Source: Paucimonas lemoignei
GTDB taxonomy: Bacteria; Pseudomonadota; Gammaproteobacteria; Pseudomonadales; Pseudomonadaceae
DNA: 64,000 bases
Reading direction: 5' to 3'
NCBI GenBank assembly: GCA_900475325.1
Contig: LS483371.1
Coordinates: forward strand, 2,728,001-2,792,000
Shown here piece by piece: positions 36,127-45,017 of this stretch. A model generated the notes under the pieces. It ran no database searches and was not told the DNA's origin. It saw only the letters and a program-made list of their open reading frames with translations. Made by a program: the position numbers and the translations under genes. Each line of letters starts with the position of its first letter. Position 1 is the first letter of the stretch.

Positions 36127-36441
36127 TCAGGCCGGGAACAATTCGCTCAGCTTCATCGCCAGCATCATGTCGCCTTCGGCGCGCAGCTTGCCGCCCATGA
36201 AAGCCTGCATGCCATCGGTTTCGCCGCTGACGATGCCTTGCAGTGTTTCGGCGTCCATCACCAGAGTCACTTGTGCGTCAGGGTTTTCGCCTTCCTGCAG
36301 CTCGCAGGTGCTGTCTTTGACGATCAGCGAAAAATGTTTGTCTTCATCGATGCGGAAGCCGAAAACCAGGTCCAGGCCTGCAGCGGCTGCTGGGTTGAAC
36401 TTGGCTTTCATTGCTTGAACGGCGTCGGCTACGGAGGTCAT
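36127..36441 (-). CDS. SCP2 sterol-binding domain protein
   Basis: This 104-residue protein is a single SCP2 domain. Typical features are the helix at the start (ADAVQAMKAKF), FSLIVKDSTCEL, VTLVMDAETLQGIVSGE and the amphipathic end GDMMLAMKLSELF. Stand-alone SCP2 proteins bind fatty-acyl or other lipid ligands. GGAGG-like purines precede the ATG. It is downstream of the histidine phosphatase gene by 45 bases and is followed by a strong terminator. Confidence 0.9.
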   Translation of the reverse strand: MTSVADAVQAMKAKFNPAAAAGLDLVFGFRIDEDKHFSLIVKDSTCELQEGENPDAQVTLVMDAETLQGIVSGETDGMQAFMGGKLRAEGDMMLAMKLSELFPA

Positions 36442-36486
36442 GTTTCGATCCTTTTCAGTGGTGGTGCTGCAACAAGGTGGGCCGGT

Positions 36487-37197
36487 TCATCGGTAGGTGA
36501 TGAGCTCGGGACTGTTCATCAGTTGTAAGTGCGCATGGTTGTTGAAACTCGCCAGGGTCACGTCGTTGCCACGAAACTTGAGGTGGTTCAACGAGGTGTT
36601 GACGATCTGCCAGTTAAGCTCGAAAGCCTGCTGAGCGGGCATCTGGGTAATCAGGTGGAGCAGGGCGGTGATGGTGCCGCCGGAGGTGAACACGGCAACA
36701 CGCTCGCCTGCCTGCGCGCTTTGAAGTATGCGCTGCAAGCCTGCCTGGGCCTGTGCGACGAACCCGAGCCAGCTTTGCAGGCCTTGCGGGTCATGGCTAC
36801 CGCCCAGCCAGCGGGTGACGATCAAGGCAAACAGCCGCTGGAACTCCCCACGGTTCTGAGCCGCGTTGCGCATGACGTCCAGCGCACCGGGTTCGTCATC
36901 CAGCATGGCGGGCAGCAAGGCGCGAATCACCGCTTCAGCGTCAAATTCATCAAAGGCGTGGTCTATCTCGATCTCGGGAACCTGCAGACCTTCGCCAGCC
37001 AGTTGAGCGAGGGTGGCCTGGGCGGTGTGCTGCTGGCGGCGAAGGCCTCCAGCGATGCAACGATCAAAACCCAGGCCAAGGCGCGAAAGATGCTTGCCCA
37101 GCACTTGTGCCTGGCAGATACCGTTGGGCGACAGCACGTCGTAATCGTCGGCACCGAACGAAGCCTGACCATGTCGTATCAGATAGATGCTGCCCAC
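36487..37197 (-). CDS. Histidine phosphatase (phosphoglycerate-mutase-like) family protein
   Basis: This 236-residue protein has the phosphohistidine motif LIRHGQASFG directly after the start, a GGLRRQQHTA segment, the acid FDEFDAEAV region and a second catalytic His region (FTSGGTITALL). The GTG at 37197 is used because GGGACGG precedes it and the motif is normally at the N-terminus. The open frame upstream to 37293 has no family features. It may remove phosphate groups added by the neighbouring phosphotransferase, which is inference from context. Confidence 0.87.
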   Translation of the reverse strand: MGSIYLIRHGQASFGADDYDVLSPNGICQAQVLGKHLSRLGLGFDRCIAGGLRRQQHTAQATLAQLAGEGLQVPEIEIDHAFDEFDAEAVIRALLPAMLDDEPGALDVMRNAAQNRGEFQRLFALIVTRWLGGSHDPQGLQSWLGFVAQAQAGLQRILQSAQAGERVAVFTSGGTITALLHLITQMPAQQAFELNWQIVNTSLNHLKFRGNDVTLASFNNHAHLQLMNSPELITYR

Positions 37198-37392
37198 GTC
37201 CGCGCCGTCCCGGTACGTTGATGTTTCGGCGAGATTATGGGGATGCCGATGACGTGTCAATGAAAAAACATACGCTTGTTTGAATGGGTGCATTGGAAAC
37301 GATTGGCAACTGGTCGCCAGCAGGCCGCGCCGGTATGCTTGCGCAATCCGCGACCCTTGCGTGGCAAGGGCGCTATCAAGTGAGGAGTCTCT

Positions 37393-38415
37393 GTGGAGTT
37401 TTTAGCCGATTACGCCAGCTTCCTGGCCAAAACGGTCACGCTGGTGGTTGCCATCGTTGTCGTCCTGGTGGCGATTGCGTCGCTGCGGGGCAAAGGTCGG
37501 CGTCGATCTGCCGGCCAGTTGCAAGTCACCAAACTCAATGATTTCTACAAGGGCCTGCGCGAGCGGCTTGAGCAATCCCTGTTCGACAAGGATCGCCTCA
37601 AAGCGCTGCGCAAGGAGCAGGCTAAAAGCCTGAAGAAAGACAAGAAGCTCGCCGAGCCCAAGCCTCGGGTCTACGTGCTGGATTTCGACGGCGACATCAA
37701 GGCGTCAGCCACCGAGAGCCTGCGTCATGAAATCACCGCCTTGCTGACCCTGGCGACCGACAAGGACGAAGTCGTGCTGCGTCTGGAGAGCGGCGGCGGC
37801 ATGGTTCACAGCTATGGCCTGGCGTCGTCGCAACTGGCGCGCATCCGTCAAGCCGGTATCCCACTGACCATCTGCATCGACAAGGTTGCGGCCAGCGGGG
37901 GCTACATGATGGCCTGCATTGGCGACAAGATCATCAGTGCCCCGTTTGCGATCCTCGGCTCGATTGGCGTGGTGGCACAGCTGCCCAACGTGAACCGCCT
38001 GCTGAAAAAGCACGACATCGACTTCGAAGTGCTGACCGCCGGTGAGTACAAGCGCACCTTGACCGTGTTTGGCGAAAACACCGAGAAGGGCCGTGAGAAG
38101 TTTCAGCAGGACCTGGACATCACCCACGACCTGTTCAAGAACTTCGTCGCCAATTACCGTCCGCAACTGGCCATTGATGAAGTGGCCACCGGCGAGATAT
38201 GGCTGGGCGTTGCAGCCCTGGACAAACAGCTGGTGGACGAGCTCAAGACCAGCGATGAATACATCGGCGAGCGCGCCAAGACCGCTGAAGTGTTCCACCT
38301 GCATCATGCGCAGCGCAAAAGTCTGCAGCAGCGCATGGGCATGGCGGCGACCAGTTCCCTGGACCGCCTGCTGGTGGGCTGGTGGAGTCGTCTGACTCAA
38401 CAGCGCTTCTGGTAA
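37393..38415 (+). CDS. sohB: SohB-type inner-membrane serine protease (S49)
   Basis: The 340-residue protein has an N-terminal membrane anchor (LAKTVTLVVAIVVVLVAIA, about 11-29), a basic cytoplasm/periplasm linker and an S49 protease domain. The Ser/Lys dyad is visible as Ser168 (DKVAASGGYMMAC) and Lys220 (TAGEYKRTLT). SohB/SppA enzymes degrade signal peptides or other peptides at the membrane. The start is a GTG with GAGG about 8 bases before it. A terminator follows directly. Confidence 0.92.
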   Translation: MEFLADYASFLAKTVTLVVAIVVVLVAIASLRGKGRRRSAGQLQVTKLNDFYKGLRERLEQSLFDKDRLKALRKEQAKSLKKDKKLAEPKPRVYVLDFDGDIKASATESLRHEITALLTLATDKDEVVLRLESGGGMVHSYGLASSQLARIRQAGIPLTICIDKVAASGGYMMACIGDKIISAPFAILGSIGVVAQLPNVNRLLKKHDIDFEVLTAGEYKRTLTVFGENTEKGREKFQQDLDITHDLFKNFVANYRPQLAIDEVATGEIWLGVAALDKQLVDELKTSDEYIGERAKTAEVFHLHHAQRKSLQQRMGMAATSSLDRLLVGWWSRLTQQRFW

Positions 38416-38429
38416 AGACTTCCACCTGA

Positions 38430-38461
38430 GCGCCGCCTGCAATCACAGGCGGCGCTTTTTA
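38430..38461 (+). terminator. Rho-independent terminator after sohB
   Basis: GCGCCGCCTG / CAGGCGGCGC pair perfectly (38430-38455) around a six-base loop, followed by TTTTTATT. Confidence 0.9.
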
Positions 38462-38571
38462 TTGCCCGGACCCAACTGATATACAGCGCGTGACGCGGTA
38501 ACTATGCAGCTCATGGATGGCAGCGGCATCGGTAAGCTGGCGACCTCTTTGCAATAAGGACGTTGCCTGAA

Positions 38572-41500
38572 ATGCTGCACACTGAACTCCCTGTCAATAA
38601 TCCCCTGATGGATGCCTTCGTCGCCGCCCATGGCGCGGTGGTCCAAAGCCCGGCAACTTTTGCCCGGCAGTTGATCAAATCCCATGCACGATCCCACTGG
38701 GCGCTGGATATCGATCCGGACGCCATCTGCCTTACCTCCCTGCTGTACAACTCGCCTCCGGCACCGTCGCCTTACCCGGCAACGGTCCAGCACGCGCTGA
38801 CCATGACCGAGGCGCTGTTGCACAATGTGCGGCGTCGCTCCCGGCTGTCTCGATGGTTCAGCACGGTCCAGCCCTGGACGGCCGGAGGGTTGGCGTTCAA
38901 GCCCGTTGAGCAGTTATTGGCCAACTTCACCGTGCGTTCATACGAGGGGCTTTATCGACGCAGCACGCCCCAGGCGTACGACGCTTCTACCCAATTGACC
39001 GTGGCGCCCGATGCGTTCAAGCGGTTCATCGAAGGCACGCAGTTGTCGGCGCTGTATCAGGGGTACCTTGAGCGATTTCTGTCGGCTAACGCCGCACATT
39101 TTCCGGTGTTGGCCAAGGCAGCGTTTGTCAGAGCGGCCTTGATGCAAGTACACGAGCAGACACTGAGCAAAGCGGATCAGCAACTGGCGCTTGAGGCCGC
39201 TGGGCTTGATCCTTCGCAGCGCTGGGAAGACATGACTCCTGAAATGCTCTCTCGGCCGTTTGCATCGGCCGGGCACATCGTGGTTTCGCCTTTGAAGGTT
39301 CATCACTACAGCGCGACGGATATTCTGTTGATCCAGAACCAGAACACCCGGCGCACCATTTTGTATATCCCCGGCAATTCATCACCGCTGCACGGTTTTG
39401 CCGATGAACATGAAGTCTCTGACTGGTTGGCGGTGCAGTGTCGGGAGCCGGTCAAGCGGCAGGTGCTGGCGACGCATTTCCAGGAACGTGACGGCAGCGA
39501 CGGTTTGTTCATCAGCGGTCTGCACAGTGCGCTGGAGGGTATTGCCAGCTATCCCTACTGGTTCCGCAGCGGCAGCTGGCCGCCACGTCACTACGTCCAC
39601 GCCGGCCAGCCGATCAAGGGTGACCCTTTTGATTTCCTCCGCGATAGCCTGCAGGCCCGGTTGAGGGCGGACGCAAAGTCGATCATCCATAACCGCCAGG
39701 AAGTGCTGCTCGATGATCTGGCAGAAGGCCTGACGCGCAGCCTGGTGTTCGTCGGCCTGATTGCCTTGATGGTGCCGGAAGCCGTGCCTTTTATCATTGG
39801 GCTGAGCGCCACGCTGGTTGGTGTTGGCGCGGTTCAGGCCCATCAAGGCAAAACCTTTGAAGCGCGTAAACAGGCGGCGCAACGCATCGAGTTCGGCGTG
39901 TTCAATGCCGTGCCGCTGGCGCTGGAGGGCGTAGTCAAGCTGGCGATAAACGCATCGGCATCAACGACTGCGGTCGAAGACCTGGTGGCTGTCAATGAGA
40001 CAGCGGGCCAGGCTCAGGAGCCCATGACATCTGCGGTGGTTCGTCCCCGGTTTGAAATCGCACCGCCCAATCTTCGTGGCCTGAGCCCCGGGCTGCGCCA
40101 ATCCCTGCAAGCCTTCGAAGCGCCCCCTGCCTGCGTACAGGGTGCCCCGACCATTCACGGGCCCGACGGCATGCTGGATATCTACCACCGCGAGGGCCTT
40201 TATTTTGTGCCGATCCATGACAAGGCTTATCAGGTCTGCTGGGAAGACGCTGTTCGCCAATGGCGCATCGCGGCCCCCGACGGAACGGGCAAGCCGGGAC
40301 CCTATATCAAGCAGTTGGAAACCGGTCAGTGGGATATCGATCTGGGCGGCCTCAAGGGTGGAATGGATGCCCCGTCAGTGGCGAATGCCGGACCCTCAAC
40401 GACACGGCCCTCGTTACACGGGCAAGTCAACGCGCTTTACCCCGGTTTCTCACCTCAGCAGACTGCAGAATTTATCGCCGAGCTGCGAGCCAATGGCACC
40501 TCCATCGAGATACAGCTCGCCCGCCTGTCCATGGATTTCCAGTCGCTGGATCGCAGCCTGGAACGCTGGGTGAAAGGGCCGATGAGCTGGCGACCGGTGA
40601 CTGACACACACTCAGTGCCCGTATCGGCCACGTCCCGGCGCAATGCAGCTGAAATCATCAAGCGTTGCTGGCAGCGCCAAACGCCGGTCGTTGGTCCAAC
40701 TGCTCGGCACATCAGCGGTTACACCCTGGATTTGTCCGGCCTGGTGATCGGCGATTTGCCCTACCTGCCGGGGGACTTCAGCCATGTCACGGCGATCAAC
40801 CTGTCGCGTACCTACATGTCACAGCAATCGGTGAGCGCGCTGGTCAGTAAGTGCCCACGGCTGAGCTGGCTGAATGCGGAAAACAACTTTCTGTCGGTCA
40901 TCCCCGTGGGTATCCGCAATCTGCCACACCTGACACGCCTGACGCTGGCCAACAACCGTATCGTGCTGACGGCCGACATGGTGCAGACACTAGGACGCCT
41001 ACCCATTCTGCGGCTGCTTAACCTTGAGAGAAATCCAATCGGGCCGCTGCTGGATGTCAGAGGCATGCCGCAATTGCTCAACCTGTTCCTGCGCAGCACC
41101 GGTATTCAGGAAGCGCCTACTGGGGTTTCTGAAATCCCCAACCTGATAGCACTGGATCTGCGCAGTAATCACATCACGACCTTGCCTGATGCGTTTTTCG
41201 AGACGCCTGGGGCGTGGCGCCACACCTTGCTGGACGGCAACCCGCTGTCGATGGGCACCCGGACCCGCATCATGGGTATGGGCGGGCCGTGGGTGTTTAC
41301 CGAGCAGGCTGACAACCCCGAGTTCTGGCTCTACCAGACGCCTGCGCTGGAGCGGGTGCGGCGCCGGGAGCTGTGGGAGCTGTTCTGGAGCCAGTTGCAT
41401 GCGGCGGATTTTTTCGAGGTGATCTCCCGATTGCGCGGTTCGGCGGACTTCAGCCTGAGCCGTGCCGAGGTGACGCAAAGGGTGTGGAGTCTGCTGGAGG

Positions 41501-42174
41501 CCGGTGCCGAAGATGAAGCACTGCGCACCCGCTTGATTGCCATGGCCGCGTTCCCTGAGACCTGTGTGGATGGTGCGGCTGTGATTTTCAGCCACATGGA
41601 GCTGGAAGTGCTGATCAGCCGAGCCCGCGCCCTGGCCGTCGACGGCAGGGAAGGGCCGCAGTTGCTCAGGCTGGTGCGTGGGCTGTCCCGGCTGGAGGAA
41701 GTGGATGCCATCGCGCGCCTGGACGTCGCCTCACGCGTCGGCTTTACCGAAGACGTCGAGGTCCTGCTGGCTTATCGGGTGGGGCTCGCGAGCCGCCTTG
41801 AACTGCCGATTGGCACGCGAACCATGCAGTTTTCCACTTCAGCGGGTGTCACCGATCAAGCATTGGCGCGAGCCGCACGCACGGTGTTGAGCCATGAAAC
41901 CCCCGAAGCCTTGACCTCTTTTGCCCTCAAGCGCGACTTCTGGGTCGATCACCTCAAGCGCCAATACGTTGGTGAGTTCACCGCTTGCCAGCGACCCACC
42001 GCCCTGCGCATGGAGGCCCTGGACGACTTGAACAGTGAGCGCCCACTGTCGGATGCCAGCTACAAGCGTGAAGCCGAAGCGATCATGCGTCAGCGGCAGG
42101 TGGACGAGGAACGGTTGATGAAACAGCTGACCGAAGCAGAGCTGGCCGGTGGGCCGGGTGCCAATGAGGTGTGA
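38572..42174 (+). CDS. LRR protein with NEL-type (SspH/IpaH-like) E3 ubiquitin ligase domain
   Basis: The protein has 1200 residues. The N-terminal half resembles the 'dermonecrotic toxin' domain architecture of large Pseudomonas proteins, with a hydrophobic hairpin near 395-430 (VFVGLIALMVPEAVPFIIGL). Leucine-rich repeats occupy about 735-890 (LPHLTRLTLANNRI, LPILRLLNLERNPI, IPNLIALDLRSNHI). The C-terminal part is NEL-like, with the catalytic Cys998 in the C-x-D motif ETCVDGAAVIF. NEL enzymes are type III-delivered ligases in Shigella and Salmonella. The ATG at 38572 has AAGGA 11 bases upstream; a TTG at 38563 is too close to it. No secretion genes or chaperone are adjacent. Confidence 0.8.
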   Translation: MLHTELPVNNPLMDAFVAAHGAVVQSPATFARQLIKSHARSHWALDIDPDAICLTSLLYNSPPAPSPYPATVQHALTMTEALLHNVRRRSRLSRWFSTVQPWTAGGLAFKPVEQLLANFTVRSYEGLYRRSTPQAYDASTQLTVAPDAFKRFIEGTQLSALYQGYLERFLSANAAHFPVLAKAAFVRAALMQVHEQTLSKADQQLALEAAGLDPSQRWEDMTPEMLSRPFASAGHIVVSPLKVHHYSATDILLIQNQNTRRTILYIPGNSSPLHGFADEHEVSDWLAVQCREPVKRQVLATHFQERDGSDGLFISGLHSALEGIASYPYWFRSGSWPPRHYVHAGQPIKGDPFDFLRDSLQARLRADAKSIIHNRQEVLLDDLAEGLTRSLVFVGLIALMVPEAVPFIIGLSATLVGVGAVQAHQGKTFEARKQAAQRIEFGVFNAVPLALEGVVKLAINASASTTAVEDLVAVNETAGQAQEPMTSAVVRPRFEIAPPNLRGLSPGLRQSLQAFEAPPACVQGAPTIHGPDGMLDIYHREGLYFVPIHDKAYQVCWEDAVRQWRIAAPDGTGKPGPYIKQLETGQWDIDLGGLKGGMDAPSVANAGPSTTRPSLHGQVNALYPGFSPQQTAEFIAELRANGTSIEIQLARLSMDFQSLDRSLERWVKGPMSWRPVTDTHSVPVSATSRRNAAEIIKRCWQRQTPVVGPTARHISGYTLDLSGLVIGDLPYLPGDFSHVTAINLSRTYMSQQSVSALVSKCPRLSWLNAENNFLSVIPVGIRNLPHLTRLTLANNRIVLTADMVQTLGRLPILRLLNLERNPIGPLLDVRGMPQLLNLFLRSTGIQEAPTGVSEIPNLIALDLRSNHITTLPDAFFETPGAWRHTLLDGNPLSMGTRTRIMGMGGPWVFTEQADNPEFWLYQTPALERVRRRELWELFWSQLHAADFFEVISRLRGSADFSLSRAEVTQRVWSLLEAGAEDEALRTRLIAMAAFPETCVDGAAVIFSHMELEVLISRARALAVDGREGPQLLRLVRGLSRLEEVDAIARLDVASRVGFTEDVEVLLAYRVGLASRLELPIGTRTMQFSTSAGVTDQALARAARTVLSHETPEALTSFALKRDFWVDHLKRQYVGEFTACQRPTALRMEALDDLNSERPLSDASYKREAEAIMRQRQVDEERLMKQLTEAELAGGPGANEV

Positions 42175-42210
42175 TGACGTAGACGTGATGTAGCGGCGTG
42201 CCAGGACTTT

Positions 42211-42300
42211 GTGGGAGCGAATTCATCGCGAAAGGGCCCGTATGTCCGATGGATATTTGTGGTTGTAACACCGCATTCGCGACTGAATTCGTTCCCACTG
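42211..42300. repeat. Degraded family-A REPIN
   Basis: TGTGGGAGCGAATTCATCGC (left) and CATTCGCGACTGAATTCGTT, ending CCCAC (right), are imperfect copies of the 6385 and 17320 arms. Confidence 0.7.
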
Positions 42301-42325
42301 GGGCGCGCGGCGAGAAGTCATAAAA

Positions 42326-42358
42326 AAGCCCAGGCTGGAATACCAGGCCTGGGCTTTT
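42326..42358. terminator. Bidirectional terminator between the NEL gene and the cysI operon
   Basis: AAGCCCAGGC / GCCTGGGCTT stem (42326-42335 with 42347-42356) has A-runs before and T-runs after, so it can end transcription from either side. Confidence 0.85.
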
Positions 42359-42410
42359 TGATACTGCGCGTTGGCTAGCGCCTACGGGATACTTATCGCT
42401 TACGGAGCAG

Positions 42411-42905
42411 TTATCGCCTACGGAAAAGGGGCAACGGCTCGTCGGTAGCCGCCTGATACGTCACCGAAAAGTCCTTGAGACCTTCAAGGGCTTCGTAGGG
42501 ATCTTTGTCGGCGCGAATCGCAAAGGCGTCAAAACCGCAGCGGTGCAGGTAGAACAACTGGTCACGAAGCACGTCCCCTATGGCTCGCAGTTCGCCTTTG
42601 AAGCTATAGCGATCACGCAGCAGGCGGGCATTGGAGTAGCTGCGCCCATCAGTGAACGCCGGGAAATTCAAGGCAATGACCTGGAACTTGCTGACATCTT
42701 CACCGATTTCTTCGGCTTCTTCGTCGCTGTCCAGCCATACACCCAGGCCGCCATCACGGGCTTGCAGGGCGTGACCATGTTCGCGCCACAACGCCAGCGG
42801 CACGATCAGGTCGTCACAGTTGGAGAGCTCGTCGAACGACGTGTCCTTGGGCAGCAGGTGCCAGGTTTCGTCGATGACTTCGTTGTTCTTAATGATTCGC
42901 TGCAT
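42411..42905 (-). CDS. DUF934 family protein, sulfite reductase partner
   Basis: This 164-residue soluble protein begins MQRIIKNNEVIDETWHLL with GGAG upstream. Features are LPLFRRR at the end and a central LNFPAFTDGRSYSNARLLRDR, which is the DUF934 hallmark. DUF934 genes regularly follow the siroheme sulfite/nitrite reductase gene in pseudomonads, as here, where the start overlaps the cysI end by 17 bases. A role in sulfite-reductase assembly or electron transfer has been suspected but is not shown by the sequence. The frame upstream to 42983 lies inside cysI. Confidence 0.88.
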   Translation of the reverse strand: MQRIIKNNEVIDETWHLLPKDTSFDELSNCDDLIVPLALWREHGHALQARDGGLGVWLDSDEEAEEIGEDVSKFQVIALNFPAFTDGRSYSNARLLRDRYSFKGELRAIGDVLRDQLFYLHRCGFDAFAIRADKDPYEALEGLKDFSVTYQAATDEPLPLFRRR

Positions 42906-44547
42906 AGACGCGCTCCTTGAAAGGGTCGATGCCAATACGCTGGAAAGTGTCGATGAAGCGTTCGTCTTCGTTGCGTTTCTCAACGTAGACGTCGATCAGC
43001 TTCTCGATCACATCCGGCATGGCGTCCTGAGCGAACGAAGGGCCCAGGATCTTGCCCAGGCTGGCGTCACGGCTGGCGCTGCCTCCCAGGGAAACCTGAT
43101 AGAACTCTTCGCCTTTCTTGTCCACGCCCAGAATGCCGATATGGCCGACATGGTGGTGACCGCATGCGTTCATGCAACCGGAGATGTTCAGGTCCAGTTC
43201 GCCAATGTCGAACAGGTAATCCAGGTCATCGAAACGGCGCTGGATGGATTCGGCAATCGGGATCGACTTGGCATTGGCCAGCGAGCAGAAATCGCCGCCA
43301 GGGCAGCAGATGATGTCGGTCAGCAGGCCCACGTTTGGCGTGGCGAAGCCTTGCTCGCGCAGTTCCTGCCACAGGGTGAACAACTGAGACTGCTCCACAT
43401 CGGCCAGAATGATGTTCTGTTCGTGGGAGGTGCGCAGTTGTCCGTAGCTGTAGCGATCCGCCAGATCGGCAACGCCATCGAGCTGCTTGTCGGTCAGGTC
43501 GCCCGGCGCGACGCCGGTTGGCTTGAGGGACAGCGTGACGGCAATGTAGCCCGGCTTTTTATGGGCCAGGGTGTTGCGGGTACGCCAGCGGGCGAAACCC
43601 GGGTGTTCCTGGTCCAGTTTTGCCAGCTCGACGCTGAAATCTTCCAGCGCTTTGTACTCAGGGTCGACAAAGTGCTTGGAGACGCGGTGCACTTCGGCTT
43701 CGGTCAGGGTGGTCTGGCCACCGCGCAGGTGGGCCATTTCCGCGTCGACCTTTTGCGCAAAGACCTCCGGCGTCAGAGCCTTGACCAGAATCTTGATCCG
43801 CGCCTTGTACTTGTTGTCGCGACGGCCATAACGGTTGTAGACCCGCAGGATGGCATCCAGATAGCTCAACAGATCCTGCCACGGCAGGAACTCATTGATG
43901 AACGCGCCGACGACAGGGGTACGGCCAAGTCCGCCGCCCACCAGAACACGGAAGCCAAGCTCGCCAGCTTCGTTCAACACGGGCTCAAGGCCGATGTCGT
44001 GCACTTCAATGGCGGCGCGGTCGCTGGTAGAACCGTTGATCGCGATCTTGAATTTACGCGGCAGGTAGGCGAATTCCGGGTGGAAGGTGGTCCATTGGCG
44101 GACGATTTCACACCATGGGCGCGGGTCGACCAACTCGTCAGCCGCGACACCGGCGAACTGATCGGTGGTGACGTTGCGCAAGCAGTTGCCGCTGGTCTGA
44201 ATGGCGTGCATCTGCACGGTTGCCAATTCAGCCAGGATGTCAGGGATGTCTTCCAGCGCAGGCCAGTTGAACTGCACGTTCTGCCGTGTGCTGATGTGTG
44301 CGTAGCCCTTGTCGTAGTCGCGGGCTATCTTGGCCATCATCCGTGTCTGGCGGGAGGTCAACTGACCATAAGGCACCGCCACGCGCAACATGGGCGCGAA
44401 ACGCTGGATATAAAGGCCATTTTGCAGGCGCAGCGGGCGGAACTCTTCTTCGCTGAGTTCTCCTGCCAGGTAGCGTCGGGTCTGATCACGGAACTGCTTT
44501 ACGCGGTCCTCGATGATCCGCTGGTCGTACTCGTCATATACGTACAT
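42889..44547 (-). CDS. cysI: Sulfite reductase hemoprotein subunit (CysI)
   Basis: This 552-residue siroheme/[4Fe-4S] enzyme reduces sulfite to sulfide in assimilatory sulfur metabolism. The tandem ferredoxin-like halves are present. The cluster and siroheme ligands are ICCPGGDFCSLA (about 425-436) and ISGCMNACGHHHVG (about 465-480). The ATG MYVYDEYDQ at 44547 has AGGA 6-8 bases before it; the longer frame from a TTG at 44568 is less likely. Pseudomonas enzymes of this type use ferredoxin or NADPH partners encoded elsewhere. No cysJ is adjacent. Confidence 0.93.
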   Translation of the reverse strand: MYVYDEYDQRIIEDRVKQFRDQTRRYLAGELSEEEFRPLRLQNGLYIQRFAPMLRVAVPYGQLTSRQTRMMAKIARDYDKGYAHISTRQNVQFNWPALEDIPDILAELATVQMHAIQTSGNCLRNVTTDQFAGVAADELVDPRPWCEIVRQWTTFHPEFAYLPRKFKIAINGSTSDRAAIEVHDIGLEPVLNEAGELGFRVLVGGGLGRTPVVGAFINEFLPWQDLLSYLDAILRVYNRYGRRDNKYKARIKILVKALTPEVFAQKVDAEMAHLRGGQTTLTEAEVHRVSKHFVDPEYKALEDFSVELAKLDQEHPGFARWRTRNTLAHKKPGYIAVTLSLKPTGVAPGDLTDKQLDGVADLADRYSYGQLRTSHEQNIILADVEQSQLFTLWQELREQGFATPNVGLLTDIICCPGGDFCSLANAKSIPIAESIQRRFDDLDYLFDIGELDLNISGCMNACGHHHVGHIGILGVDKKGEEFYQVSLGGSASRDASLGKILGPSFAQDAMPDVIEKLIDVYVEKRNEDERFIDTFQRIGIDPFKERVYAANH

Positions 44548-44817
44548 ATAGGTCCTGTTCTCAGGCAATTACCACGGTAAATCTGCGCGCACGGCCGCGC
44601 ACTCCCAACGGAGCCGGGGGAAGATACCAGTTTGCAGTTATGCGCAAAAGTCATGTTTGAATATATGCAAAGAACCAAAAGTCATAAGCCGCTGATACAC
44701 CGGGCATAACCCTACTTGTGGGATGGACTTCCCTGGACTTTACTGAGGTCGAGTCTGCGCCACAACCAACGCTGACTTGCGTGATGCCACTAATAAAACA
44801 GACAAGAGGCGTTGTTA

Positions 44818-44931
44818 ATGAGTAATCACCCGAAATTGTCCAAAAAAGACAGCCACGTCGATGCGTGGGCGATCTTCTTTATTATTGTGCTGGTGGTGGG
44901 GGCCGCTGTGTTCTGGGTCAGCCACCAGTAA
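44818..44931 (+). CDS. 37-residue single-pass membrane protein
   Basis: The small gene reads MSNHPKLSKKDSHVDAWAIF and then a continuous hydrophobic helix (FIIVLVVGAAVFWV) ending SHQ. The polar N-terminus with two Lys suggests N-in topology. AGAGGCG lies upstream. It is divergent from cysI with a promoter-sized gap of 270 bases and is followed by the solute-binding protein gene after 86 bases. Similar short membrane proteins occur in pseudomonads, but the function is unknown. Confidence 0.6.
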   Translation: MSNHPKLSKKDSHVDAWAIFFIIVLVVGAAVFWVSHQ

Positions 44932-45017
44932 ACAACTTGCCTTATAGAGAATTGAAGGTGCAGCCGATAAAAAGGTCATGGGTGGATTTCCACCTCTGAA
45001 TCGGAAGGTCGGCACCT

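Noticed and set aside
42820..44580. 586-codon plus-strand frame opposite cysI
   Set aside because: CysI has full siroheme/iron-sulfur motifs on the other strand; the opposing frame has no recognisable domain and no ribosome site.
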